From Oscarella lobularis (lineage: Eukaryota > Porifera > Homoscleromorpha > Homosclerophorida > Oscarellidae), in NCBI RefSeq assembly GCF_947507565.1, contig NC_089175.1:372001-436000 (forward strand): 64,000 nt of DNA, given 5' to 3'. Both the position numbers and the translations under genes were made by a program. A model generated the notes under the pieces. It saw only the letters and a list, made by a program, of their open reading frames with translations. It ran no database searches and was not told the DNA's origin. Numbering within the stretch: the first letter of the stretch is position 1; every line of letters starts with the position of its first letter. This document shows positions 45,683 to 62,900 of this stretch, one piece after another.

Positions 45683-46361
45683 CATGTGCGCTCCGTACTG
45701 TGCTACCCCTACTTTTGTATGTACGCGACTCTCTAACGGCATAGTTCCTACATAGCATATTACAGTTGAGCACGTGCGGCACGTGCGACGTTTGGAGTTA
45801 GCGCGCGTTGGGTGAAAGTTGTCGCGAGCACGCTTTTGCGTGAAGCTCGACTGCTTGCTCCAGGCTTGTGTTAGAAGCTATTTTGAGCACGCCTGCTTTG
45901 CTCCAACGCCCAGCGGCAAGGAAAAAAACAACCAACGGCGACGCGAATGGATTCCAGGCCTCTTTTTAGGGTTTGAGTGTTTGCGCACGTGGGAGAGTGA
46001 AGACTGACCGACGTTGACCACGTTTGCTCGTCCTACCGACTGCATTTGCTTAGAGATACCGCACTTTTGCCGGAACGAAGAAAAGGGACCCCGCCCCCTC
46101 CTCGTCAAGGTATTTATTATTGATTTCCTTTTGCCAATTGTTTTGTCGTGTAGTCGTTCCCCCAATCCGACGAGGCAGACGCAGCCATCCCTCTGGGCCG
46201 AGAGCGAAAAGAGGCCGCACCTCTGCCGGGGCGATAGAGCGGCCCTACTCTTGGTGGTACGAGTGATAACTACCATCCCCCACTTGGGCAAGACGCTGTG
46301 GGCAAAATCGCGGTCCTCCCGGGTCTTGGGTTAATGACTCCCCCCGTGCCCCGGTGGCGAG

Positions 46362-46747
46362 GGTACCCCCTTTGGGCCTTGAAGGGGTATACTGGAGGCC
46401 TCAACCTGCGGGATGATTGGGTGATCCCACCTCCTTGGGAGCTGGAGGTTAACTCGTCTAATGTGCTCTCCTCCTTGCGGCTTGGGTGAAAGTCGGCCCC
46501 TGGATGACATGGGAGTATGTCACACCCCTTGGACCTGGGGGGAAGTTAGGTCCCTCTCACTCCCCTCCGAATGGGAGTGAGATGAGAAGAGGACAAGGAG
46601 CGCCGAAGAAGACGCCGAGGACAATGGACAGGGAGCACCCGACCCACCCTCTCCCCATTGTGGGGGAGAGAGGTGGGTGAAGCTCGTCTCCCTCTAAATG
46701 GGGGGAGACGAGCAGCGGAGAGAGGAGAGCATCGCTTTCCTCTCTCC
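46362..46747. repeat. Array of consecutive short inverted repeats (hairpins)
   Basis: At least six stem-loops follow one another: TGACAT/ATGTCA (46504-46521), GGACCT/AGGTCC (46531-46553), TCTCACTCCC/GGGAGTGAGA (46555-46582), ACCCACC-CTCTCCCC/GGGGAGAG-AGGTGGGT (46642-46678), GCTCGTCTCC/GGAGACGAGC (46682-46713) and GGAGAGAGGA/TCCTCTCTCC (46717-46747). GTACCCC/GGGGTAT (46362-46390) is a weaker seventh. Loops are 6-12 bases. The stems have different sequences, so this is not a repeat of one unit. Confidence 0.8.
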
Positions 46748-46996
46748 ACAACAGAAACAGGGGTCGACTGTTTTTCGTTTACATTTATACATCCGGGACT
46801 TTATTTAATAAAATTTCGCACATAGCGTTCCCTACATCACCTCTTGCGGCCCTAATACACTTATGATGCCGCGTGCGCGCGCGCATGACCAATTATAATA
46901 TGCGCCTAAACTATCTAAAAAAGACTAAGCTAAAAAAGTCATCTTGATCTTCATCAGTAATAGGCAGCGTCTGCGTTGAAACGAGCTGCGTTTTTC

Positions 46997-47161
46997 CTAC
47001 AAGAAAATGACGACAACTCTTTGCTCCCCTTCATCGCTGCTGTCTTGCCTCCATTGAATTTTCATTCTGACTCGAATTCCCTGCAAGAAAACAACGACGA
47101 ATCTTTGCTCCCGTTTATCAACGCAATTTTACCTTTATCAATTTTCATCTACTCTCACTCC
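46997..47161 (+). repeat. 84-bp tandem duplication that stays open in one frame
   Basis: Two diverged copies (46997-47080, 47081-47161) of a segment reading LQEN.D.SLLPFI.A.LPL..F in the plus strand. The flanking ORF (46976-47176) has 66 codons and no known domain. The substitutions keep the reading open and conserve ENxDxSLLPFI, but a coding role is not established. Confidence 0.5.
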
Positions 47162-47493
47162 ACGAAGAGAATATAAAGCTGCAGGTCCGCCTGCTTTAGA
47201 AAGAGCACGCACACAAAAAAAGAGTCAATAAAGAGTCAAAAACCCGTCACACTCATCGCCGCTTCCACCGCGCCCCAGTCTCTTTATAGGAGAGTCATAT
47301 TGACTCAAATACCAATAAGTCTCAATCCATACAGTAACATAACAAATATAAAAGTTCCAAACTAAGACGGGTCTCTCTTTTTTCTCTCTCTACGTGCGTG
47401 CAAACTATGGCAAACCGAAAACGACACCCCCGTTCTTCCCTTCTAACGCGAAACCCCCCCCCCCCCCCCCCCCCCCTAACCTTATAAGAAGGA

Positions 47494-52797
<5,304 letters not shown>

Positions 52798-52906
52798 TCC
52801 GATTTCGTTCAATTTCGCGGTAGAATGGACGACTGCGCAAGCGTAACGAGGAACACGTGGGTTTATTATCTAATTGACGTCGACTAAAGACCTCTTTTGC
52901 GCGACG

Positions 52907-54719
52907 TCACGCTTTTGCACTGCCGCGATCGTTACTATCGTCTTCGGCGCGAAACGTATTGCGAAGTTTTTCAAAGAATCCTTTGTCCGCGCACTTGCTT
53001 GCGTCAGCAGCTAATAATAAATAATAGACTCCTACATATGTATAGTCTCGTAGTTATTCGTTCTTACATTTCGTTGCACCACCACTAGTGTCATCGTGCT
53101 CAGTCTCCTCAAAAGCCGAAATTAGGTCTCTTTGCTTCTGTGTTAGACGTCTATGATACATACATTATATATCCTATATATGAAATGTGTCCACTTTTTC
53201 TCACCGTGGAATTTCCACCTTTATCTCAACGTAATGATTTCCTTTTCTATAGCTGTTAAGACTCTGTACGCCCCGATTCGCCAACCTCAGGCGATGGTGC
53301 GAAGATGTCCCAGGCGGAATCTAGAAAAAAAATCCACCAATCAGAAACAAATTGACCTTATGCTTCACATTACAGTTAGATCTAGTTGCCCATAGAGGCC
53401 CTGTATTCTTGTAGTACCACCAAAAATTGCCTAAATCAAAGTACAAATAAAAAAAGAGTCTCTTTCTTATTGTTCATATTACCTGTGTGAAGTTGACTCT
53501 TGCCATGGAATAGACATCAATGCCTTCCCTTCTGAATACATCACTTGGCTCAACCTGAAAAAAAAACAGTTCAAAAATGCTACAGTCCCAAAACTCGCGG
53601 TTTACCTGCAGGATAACATTAATAGGTCGATTTCCCATTGAAACTCTCAAAACTTGCCCATCTTCCACCCCTAAAAAATAAATAAATAAATACAAATATT
53701 GAACCAATTTTTATATATAAACCAACCTGCAGGAATAGAGACGTTTACGGTTTCCGTTGAACTGCTGCGGTTGGCAGGCAGAGTCATTGTTCTATTGCAA
53801 CCCCTCACGGCGTCGAGGAATGATATTCTTATTAGAAACTAGCGCAACTGAAAGATTAGACCTATGTGACTGACGTCAATTGTGTAACTGTACTTGTTCT
53901 GGAACGGATCGAAATAAATTAGCAAAGGGATCGGCGAATCCCCCTCGAGAGCCGGCACCGCCGCCAAAGAACTGTTCAAATATATCCTCAGGTCTCATAT
54001 TGCCGCTGTACTGGGCTCCGTCCCCTTATGAAAACAATACATGATATAAAGCAAAGGAAATTTTAAATATATACCACTGAATCCAGAGCCAAATTGATCG
54101 TATTGGACTCTCTTTTCTTTGTTACCAAGAACCTGAATCAAAATAAATTAATAATTCAGTCTTAAGTCAAATTGTAGCGAAAATCAATCTAGTCTTACCT
54201 CGTACGCTTCCTGAACTTGTCGAAATTTTTCACCTGCCTGTTTATTGTCTTTATTTTGATCTGGGTGATATTGTTTGGCCAGCTGAGAAAAAAGGATTTC
54301 TTTATAAACTAAAAAACGACTCCTCGCGTTTTTTCTTCGTACTTTGTAATAGGCTTTCTTGATTTCCGCCTGTGACGCGTTGTTCGATACGCCAAGTACT
54401 TTGTAATAGTCCAATTTTTGATGAAGAGACGCTAAGTGAGGAAAAATTGCCATCGAAATGCGTACGATCCATTGAATAAGCTTACCCGACGTCTGAAACG
54501 ACCGGATGCTGCCTTTTGTGCTATTCCATAGCGCGTCTAACGTGAGAAAATGATCAGAAGAGGACCTACGACCTAATTCGTAAGCGTTTTACGTGTTTCT
54601 CGGCCCGTTTTGAGAATTCGCTCGACTCCAATCAAAGAAGAGTAATATTGTAAGCATTTCGCTTGCCGTCGAAAGCAATGCGCGCACGTCCGAAGCACAA
54701 TTTGGGCTCGCACGGACAT
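52907..54719 (-). CDS. DNAJA3: Mitochondrial DnaJ (Tid1/DNAJA3-like) without zinc-finger domain
   Basis: An Hsp70 co-chaperone. Exon 1 starts at 54719 ([19 protein letters not shown]), an Arg-rich amphipathic presequence expected to target mitochondria. It is joined through [17 protein letters not shown] to the J domain ([38 protein letters not shown] at about 54260). A Gly/Phe linker ([20 protein letters not shown]) follows. The C-terminal substrate-binding fold reads [12 protein letters not shown]...[90 protein letters not shown] and a tail [14 protein letters not shown]. The four CxxCxGxG motifs of DNAJA3 are missing: the chain passes from CNRTM to SIPAG in about 20 residues. One splice junction near 53850 is uncertain. 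Confidence 0.85.
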
Positions 54720-54930
54720 TGCGACAGAACTTGGACGCGCATGCGCAGATCACGAATTATTTAAACTCCAGGTCGAATCATAAAAAAAACAAAACCACAA
54801 CCAATGTACATTAATTTTTATACAATTTTTTGTATCAGAATATTCTTATGCTACAAGTGCACTTAAAGGGAGTATTACTGATACTTCTATGCAATTATTT
54901 TTCCCCTTTGCTCATTCTCCAAGCAAAAGA

Positions 54931-55897
54931 TTATATTTTAGGCAATTTAGACGCTTGCACGACGGGATTCGCCTGCTTTAGTAACTGCCGCCCTTCGGTC
55001 TTATAGTCAAACGTGCACCCGTGCATCTCAGCATAACGATGCACGGGACAGAAGTTCTTTCCACACCGACAGCTAAACGACGTCACAAGCGTAGTCTTTT
55101 TTCGGCACACCGAGCACCTAGCGCGCGTAGACGAAGATGAAGGCCCCGTTCCTGCCCCTCCACCTTTCTTCGATCCATGTATGGGTGGCAAAAGCGGAGG
55201 CGCAACTGCCGCCGCCACCTGACCACTAACCCCGTTAGATTGTTTGTTAGATTGCTTATTATTCGCGTTGCTACCACTACGCCTAAATTGAGAACGCGAC
55301 CCCACTTCCGTGTGGGGTCTCGACTGACTCGCTCGACTGCCACTTCGATGCTTGATCATGAACGGTTCAATAACTGGCTTCTGTGGTTGCTGTGACGGCG
55401 GCTGCGGCGGCGGCGGCGGCGGCTGCTGCTTTCGACGTGATGGCAGGGTTGATGATACGCGTGGCGTCGCGGCGGCAGCGGCGGGCAGCGGCGGGAGAAG
55501 AGCGCTGCTCAGCGCGCTCAATTCGGACGCCAGCGTCGTCGTAGACACTTCCACTTCCGCTTCGATTTTCGCCGTGGAAAGGACGACTTTACGCGATCCC
55601 TTCGACGTCTTCCAGGACGTCTTTACCTTATTCTTCGGCGTGGCGGCGGCGGCGGTCATTCGCACCGGCGGCGGCGGCGGTGGCGGAAGCGTCGGCTTCA
55701 AACGAACGCATCGACGCTGATCCAACTTGTGTCGCAACGCCGTCACGCGACGCAGCATCGTCTCGTTCTCAAGGACCTTCTGAACGGAAAGGGGTTCATA
55801 GGAAACATGACCACGCCCCCGCGTGACACCGCCCCCGCCTTCGACGTCATCAACGTCATCGTCGTCATCAAGGTCGTCTTCCTCCTCCTCCTCGTCT

Positions 55898-55943
<46 letters not shown>

Positions 55944-56475
55944 CGTTATTGCACGAAGAAACGTCGGAAAGTGGCGATAGGGTGCCGTCGCCGCGATCGT
56001 AAACGCGAAAGAAGTTCAATTGATCGCCGTCGCGAAAGACGAGCAGCGTGACTTGACGCGCGGCGCCGTTCGTTCGCGGTCGCGGCAATTTGTCGAATAT
56101 CTCGTCGGGATTCTCTTCAATGAATTCGGCCATTTCGCGAATTGCCGCCGTCTGATCGTCGATTCCCGCGCCGACGCTGTTCCCGGAAGCGGCGCGAGCG
56201 CGCGCGCCGCCGCCGCCGCCGATCGTGCGTCGAGTCGTATTTATGGGGCCCCCGCGCATCGATAGGACGAGACGTACCGTCGATCCGTGCGTTATTCCGC
56301 AGTCTTGTAGGTAGACTTCGTCGTCGAGTTCGTAGCCGCGATAGATGAGATGTTGCGACGGGATGGGAATCGATTCGAGTCGCTGGAGCTTTTCTTTCAC
56401 GCTGTTGATCGTTTCGAAGGGGCTGACGCGCAGTTCGAAGATGGCGCCCGTGAGAGTTTCGATGTAGATGTCCAT
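54931..56475 (-). CDS. ZFAND4: ZFAND4 (ubiquitin-like and AN1 zinc finger protein)
   Basis: An intronless gene of 514 residues. Start 56475 (MDIYIETLTGAIFELRVSPF) opens the ubiquitin-like domain directly, as in the family; the ORF extends upstream but that part is unlike ZFAND4. LRLVLSMRGGPINTTRR matches the conserved MRGGPINT join, then QVTLLVFRDGDQLNFFRVYDRGDGTLSPLSD. A long Asp/Glu run is encoded by GTC repeats on the plus strand (55,860-55,945). The C-terminal AN1 finger (CSVCRKKTTLVTSFSCRCGKNFCPVHRYAEMHGCTFDYK) is complete with Cys/His ligands, ending QANPVVQASKLPKI, nearly identical to vertebrate ZFAND4. Cellular role poorly known; a ubiquitin or proteasome shuttle function is inferred from the domains. 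Confidence 0.93.
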
Positions 56476-56778
56476 ATTATCGTCGGAGGGGAGGAAAAGG
56501 AGAGAGACCCCCTCCCTTTTTTCTCTTTCTTCTTCGTGTGACGACGCGCGTCGTTTAGCGCGATCGCGACTCGAATCGATTCGTCGATGAGCGAACCCGA
56601 GGACGTGAGCGTGAGAACCGATCGACGGGGGGGGACGGTTCGCCCTCTTTCTTTTCTTTTCCAACGAACACAAACGAAGGGGTGGGGTGACCAACGCGAC
56701 GCTCATGCGCTCTTCGTTAAAATAGCCCGTATACGCGCGCCAGTGCTACACGCTCTCTAATCGAATTAATCGAACGAG

Positions 56779-58882
56779 CTACCAGTCTTTGTAATGATTC
56801 AGCCTAAAAAAAGGCTTTTGCTTTTTTTCATAGCGTGGAGTGCAAAAGCCTTACCTATAGAGCAGAGCTTTTCCTTTGTCGTTGCCTATCGTTAAATAGC
56901 CACTATGTTTCGAAAAGTCAAAGGCATTGACAAAATTCAGCGAAGTGGAATGAGGCCAATTCGAAAATACGGTCATCGATGGCACGTGTAGCTAAAAATG
57001 AGCTATTACCGTTGCCATGGAGAAAACTAGACTCCCTACCAGCCTAAAAGCGCCTTCTACCGTTCTAGACGACATTCCCAGTATTTCACTACAACGTAAC
57101 ACTGTAACTAGACAACATTATCCCTTTACTGTTACCTTGTATGATTGAACTTTGTCTCCTTGATAGACGTGGTCAGATTCATGACCGATTTCACGGGTTT
57201 CGGTCTGTTTTCGCGAAAACACGCAGAATCATAAATATTGACCACGCCACTATCAGATCTACGACGTACACAACAGAAAATAATTCGAGAAGTCTAGTCT
57301 ATATCATACATAGGCTTACCCACACGCAACGAATTGATTTCCAGAAGAAACGGCCACGGATTTACCATACACACAACCGTCATCAGTAAAAGTATTGACG
57401 CAGTCACGTGTTTTCATGTCCCAAACGTACACCACTCCATCAGCTAAACAAAAAAGAAAGACATCCTCTCTATTTTATCAGAGACTCTTCTGCTCTCACA
57501 GCCATGAGATAGCAAGAGAGAACCGTCGGGAGAAAAGGCAATAGCTGTGACAGTTCCATTCATTTTCAAATTGGCCACCCACTGCTTAGTCTGATAATTA
57601 TAATAAAAATAATAAATATTTTATGAGGTCTTCCCTACTTTGTTACCTTATTTGACAGCAGAATAATGTACCCATCGTCGCCCAAGAACGCTAGGTATTT
57701 ATTATCAGGAGAAACGGTGAATTTCTCGAAGCTTTTTTCGTTTCGTCCTACGAAGAAAATCTCTCTGGTTTTACTTTTAAAACACGTGCAATTATTCCTT
57801 GCCTCGTATTCCGGGAATGCGCGTCGCTTTGCCGGCAAGCAAATCGTACGCGTAGAATTCCCTTCGTCGCGACGTGGCGACGATTTGTCGGCCGTCCGGC
57901 GTGAAGTGAGCGGCATGGACGGGAAATCGATCAAAGTGAATGCCCTGCACGTGAGGATTCTCCCTCCCATCAATCTGGGAAAGACGTCATCGAAAAGGAG
58001 AATTATGTATACCACACTTGCCTGAAATAAATCGATTGTCTTGTGAAATCCACTCACAAGAAGAACGCGATTCGTCGGATGAAATTCCAACGCTTGAACA
58101 ACCGCCTAAATTCATATCAGGATTTAATTAATTAATTAATATTACAGCCTAATAAAATAATCTCACTTTAGCTGGTCTGGCTTGATTACCATGCTTCAAT
58201 TGTCGAATATCGAGTATTCCACGAGGAAGACAATCCGAATGGGCAGCCAATAGTTTTCCAGATCGTCTCAATAGCTGATCCTCATCCTCATCCTCATCCT
58301 CATCTAAAAGAAACAACACACCAATAAAAAAAAGTATCTTCATTATATATCACTATTTACCAGATATTGATTTCTTTGTCGACAAATCCGCCCAGGATGG
58401 CGTTCCAGTGACGCGTTCAAATCTAATTAGTGGTAAATTGCGTAATTTAATTTTTTAAAAAAACGTTGGTTCTTCGTTTATTTTCTGACTGTTTTCGAAG
58501 TCTCGAGGTGTACGTTGTCCCGTCGAGTTCCTTTTCTTCTGCAGTCGAGCGCAATTTTTTCAATCGTTTTTTCGTTGCGATTTCGACTCTAAAAAAAGAA
58601 GGAGAAGTGAGTTCGATTTTCGCGTCGTTTCCTTTTTTTTGTGTCTTGCTTTTCTCTTTCGTCGTCTTCGTCGATCCACGCCGGTTTTCGGTCGATCGTC
58701 GGCGCCGTTTTGACGATTTCTCCTTTCGCCGCGAATTTTTCGAGCAACTCTTCCTCGTTTCCGAAAACGAGCGCCTCCAATCGTCTCTCGTCTGCCTTCG
58801 CGGCGCTTTTCGAGAGCCGCTTGGGCTCTGAAGGCGATGGATCTTGTCGTAATCGTTTCCGAAGCATCGATCGATGGACCAC
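56779..58882 (-). CDS. UTP18: UTP18, WD-repeat subunit of the small-subunit processome
   Basis: A nucleolar U3 snoRNP-associated factor for 18S rRNA maturation; in yeast its N-terminus recruits the exosome helicase. Blocks in family order: [16 protein letters not shown] and [10 protein letters not shown] (58640-58800), [11 protein letters not shown] (58400), [35 protein letters not shown] (58180-58290), [15 protein letters not shown] (58080), [39 protein letters not shown] (57660), [34 protein letters not shown] (57400), SVMN...IDQVKFN region, and [17 protein letters not shown] ending at 56779. Start 58882 ([11 protein letters not shown]); the inner Met at 58867 is an alternative. Divergent from DNAAF19 with 38 bp between starts. 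Confidence 0.9.
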
Positions 58883-58920
58883 TCTCTAGCGCGCGCGCGG
58901 ATGTGCTCAGAGACCCCCGT
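58883..58920. promoter_or_regulatory. Shared promoter of UTP18 (-) and DNAAF19 (+)
   Basis: A 38-bp GC-rich spacer (with GCGCGCGCG) between two start codons. The plus-strand frame of DNAAF19 is open upstream to 58837, inside the UTP18 first exon, so the true transcription starts may overlap. Confidence 0.4.
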
Positions 58921-59833
58921 ATGACGAACACCGACGAATCGATCGACTTCAAACAAGTCGAAAAAGAATTTGCTGCCGCCGTCGCGCACGATACAAAGTA
59001 CCAGCGCGAAAACGATGCAAAATTTAGAGCGATTCATCAAAAAGTCGGATCCTACGAAGAGTTTCGGTTAGAGTTTCTCCATTTCGACGTCAACAATCGA
59101 TCGCAACGCGTCCGTTTTATGCCAGAGACATAGTAAAAGCATCGCATTTGACGCCTCTCGAGAAAAAAGATCGATTCGACGTCGACAAACCGAAAAGATC
59201 GACGTGGAACGCGCTTGCGTCGAAAAAACCGGCGGGAAGTCACGTGTTTCCCGCCGCAGACGCAGAACCAGTAGTGAGCGAAACACCCCGAACCGCCCAG
59301 GAATTCAACCGCAGTTGGAGACAACTGAAAACTCCAGAGGCGAAACATAGGTCCAGGGAAAAAATTCAAATTTCGACAATTCTACGATAGTGAATTTTCG
59401 CAGATATCTATTGAACGTCGGAGCGGAACGACTTCGAAACATTTTTAAATTCGAAGTCGGTTTCGGTCTCCTTGGAGATATGCTCATAGTAATGAGTCAG
59501 GTGAGGGGGGGGATGACCACCGTTTGTTTTTGTTACATGGGCTGATTGTGTTTCCAAGGCGTTTCAGGGCGGCGATGACGGCCCCATTGTGGTCGACGTC
59601 TTGGACGCATTGAGCACAACAAATCGATTTGCATTGAACTGCCAGTTCCTGAGCACTTCTGAGAAAGAAAAGGTGGGTCGCCTCTATTTAATTAATTAAT
59701 TAATTAATTAATTAATCTATATTCGTCTCGTGTGTCTGGCCAGATATCGTCGCTTTTTAGCAAGATCGAAGAGAGCTTTCCAGGCGAACGACTGAACGTG
59801 CTACGTCGATTATACTTGCAGAATACAAATTAA
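58921..59833 (+). CDS. DNAAF19: DNAAF19/CCDC103, cilia dynein-arm assembly or attachment factor
   Basis: CCDC103 is a coiled-coil protein needed for stable axonemal dynein arms. Five exons (58921-59066, 59126-59350, 59404-59500, 59568-59672, 59744-59833) give 220 residues. Matching blocks: [92 protein letters not shown] and [11 protein letters not shown]. The long charged C-terminal tail of vertebrate CCDC103 is absent; it ends RLYLQNTN. Its presence fits an animal with motile cilia or flagella, as in sponge larvae and choanocytes. The stop is 78 bp from the stop of converging TBCK. Confidence 0.9.
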
Positions 59834-59911
59834 AAATGTTTATACACAAAAGAAATGATGAAAAACAAAACGCTCGCAGCTCTATTATCGCTTTTCGTTT
59901 GTCTTACCTCC

Positions 59912-62900
59912 TCATTGGCCGTCTTCGAACGAAGACAAGAGTCCAAGTGGCTTCAAAGTGCTAGCAACGCCTCCCAGTAGAACGCTCACCTTGGGAAATC
60001 CGAGGCTAACCAATTGCCGTCCAAACTAGAATAAAAAATACGATGACACCTTCGTTATTTTTTTATTTTCTCTTACCGTTGGTGGATCGTTATTTGGGTT
60101 CCCTACGATAATAATGGGACGACCTTTGTGCTTGACGAGAAGATCCTTCTCCGGTCCATTTGCCAACGCTAATTCCTTTCCGTCCGCGTTTCCGAACGCT
60201 TGGTGAAACGGCATGTTGATCGAATACAAAACGTGACCACGTCGAAATCTAAAAAAACAATAAGCCTTACAAAAACGACTCTCTTTTTTTTTACTCTAGT
60301 TGGCTTCGTATGTCGATGACCAAACATTTTCCCTTCGATCGTTTTTCGGTCTGCTTCTCCGTCGAGTTAAGCACGACTCTGTGGCCGAGTAGCTCGTCTT
60401 CCAATCCACACATGATAACCGTATCGCTGATGGTGATTCGCGGGCAAGACTCCTCTTTGAGTTCGTGCAACGTGAGCATTTCAACCGATTGCTAAATAAA
60501 TAAATAAATAAATAAATAATTTTCGTTTTTTTTCTTTCTTGTTGTTCTAACTAGATCGGGAGTTTGGAGTTCTGGCGACGTTTCGCGCGATCCCGGTAGA
60601 TGAATTTTGATTGGAACTAATTTCGAATTGGCCAACTCCATGGAGATTTTGTCGTGACGACGCATCGTCGCGCTGCACGGAGTCGCCTTGAAAACTCGTA
60701 TCGAATCCAAAACGCATCTCTGAATATCCACATCTATGAAAAGAAGGATAAGATTTAAAATAGATTTAAAAATGTTTTGCGTATTTTCTCGCCTGGCATG
60801 TCGGAAAAAAGAAGAATGCACTCGTTGAAACCGTAGGATATGAGAAGATCTTTGAGTTGAATCAGAATGGCAACGCCGACGCACAACGGCAACGACGAAT
60901 TGCCAAGGAGAAGCGTGTCCCAAAGGTGAAAGATTTTGTGCAGCGGAAAAACATCTGCGGAAGTAACCAAAAAACTCGCACCACTCAAATCCCTCAACGA
61001 TTTATATATATACACTTACGCGTGTACATAGTAAGAAACCAGGGAATGGCGTAGAGCTTAAGTAAGAGAATACATATAGAGTCAATAGATATGGTATTCG
61101 ATTACTTCGGGTATGAAGCCAATTTCGTCCAAGTGGTTATAGAGCTCGGGTTCGTGGTATGCAATAAGATGACTAAACACGGCTAGATACTCTACAGAGT
61201 GTGCGCAGATAATACATATATACAGTAAGATAAATTCGTGGATCTTGCCTTGAGCGACAGCCGAGTTGTCTTTGAGAAAAAAGTCGTTAAGGTACTTCGG
61301 AACGAAGGCTTTGAGACAGGCAAAAGCTAACGCTAGTAGCGAGAAGAGAGATTAGCGTGACTCTACTACTACCCCTAGATCCTATTACCCTCGTCGTGAA
61401 AATTCAAATGCAAGAACGGCGCAACGAGAGAATCTAAGCCTAAGATTAATAGAGCTAAGACGTCGCCCGTCCCCCCAATATATCCTATACATCCCCCCCA
61501 ACCTTGCCAATAAACCCAATTGGTATGCGATACCACCCAAGCTTTTAGAATTCGCTTGAATTTCGCGTGTCCAGACGGAGACGAAAAAAGCTCGTTGTAC
61601 TGATGGCATCGAGGCACGTCCACTTCAATCTGTAGAATCAATACAATTCCTATTATTATTCTACGCTTTTTCTATTTGAATCACCTGTCTGTCTGTCGTC
61701 GTTTCTGTTTCTTTGTCAATCGCCGCGTACTCGGCGTGTATATCGCCCTTTTTAGGCCATTGCTTATAAATTTCTTTTTGTCTTGCAAACGATTTTTTTT
61801 CTTACTCTGACGTCGAGAAGAGCCGCCCAGATTTTGGCTCGCATTAGAGGAGGAATGTCGATGCGCGCCTCTCTTAGAATCTTGTCTCGCGTGTACGGAT
61901 ATCCCTGAATAAATATGAGGAAATACGCCACGTCTAAAAGTCGGTATTTCGAGATTGATTCTGCGCCACACACGTACTTCCATCAGTCTTTGAAACAAAA
62001 CAATTCGGTGAAACTGTACAACAATGAAAAATAAAAAACAACAACATAATTCGCACTTTTTTCCCGTGCCTGATATTCGACGTCTTTTTCGCGAATTACG
62101 AGAGGAAGTCGCGCCACTTCCGGCGAAGCACCAGGAATTTTACGCAAGCTAAAAACAATCTCTTCTACCCGAAAAAAAATGTTTTCGTTTGTGGGCTACT
62201 TTTCCCCTGCTTCTAAGAGCGGATAGAACGATCTCTTATCTATGTCTTGCAATCGCTGCTCGAGCTGAAACAACGATAGGACGACAGCCACTTCATTCAG
62301 CTGATAGATACGATCCTTTTCGTAGCCGCAAACAATGCTACCGCTTTCAGCGCAAAGCACGGCACTATAACAACGCTAGTAAGAAAAAAAGACATATAAA
62401 CTGTTATTTTAAACCGGGGAAGTTGGAGAACGGCTGGCTTGGTGCGAATCAGTCCCTGACGCTTTAACTCGCTCTCTAAGTCGCCCCCCGCTAAAGTCCA
62501 CAGATGATAGACCTCTTGAATGGGTCTGCGAATGAGATATGTGTTTCTATTTCGGTCGAAGAGACCTCTGATTAATTAACCTGCTAGCTAAAAAGTCTTC
62601 GTCTACGTCCGTGCTGGAAACTAATTGAAGATTCGATAGTGCTTGAAATCGACTGCTTTTATTCCTTACTGATTCTTCCTATGTCGTCGCTGCCTGGCAT
62701 TGTGAGATTGGCTGATCGGTATGAATAATCGAAGCACCACGATCCTCGAGGAAGGCGATTCTACGCAATAAAATCAAGAGGTTAGAATCGAAAGAGATTT
62801 TTTAACCTTTTTGTTTTTGCTTTGTTCTTTCATATGAACAAACCAGGGATGATCGAGCAATTCCCTAACACTGGCCCTAAGGACAAAGGCAGTGTCGCGA

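Larger units (their letters stand above)
45683..47493. other. Gene-poor region between TMEM63 and DIAPH
   Basis: No recognised protein gene. 45,770-46,330 is GC-rich and contains two weak exon-like segments joined by a good intron (GTATTT...TGTGTAG, 46109-46153), but the reading resembles no family. 46,360-46,750 is a hairpin array. An AATAAA at about 46807 lies in AT-rich sequence after it. 46,997-47,161 is an 84-bp tandem duplication, and 47,455-47,476 a C homopolymer downstream of the DIAPH stop. Confidence 0.6.

Noticed and set aside
46014-46334. A 106-codon ORF in the gene-poor region read as a spliced gene
   Set aside because: A plausible intron exists but the translation is low in information and resembles no family; mentioned only in the region note.
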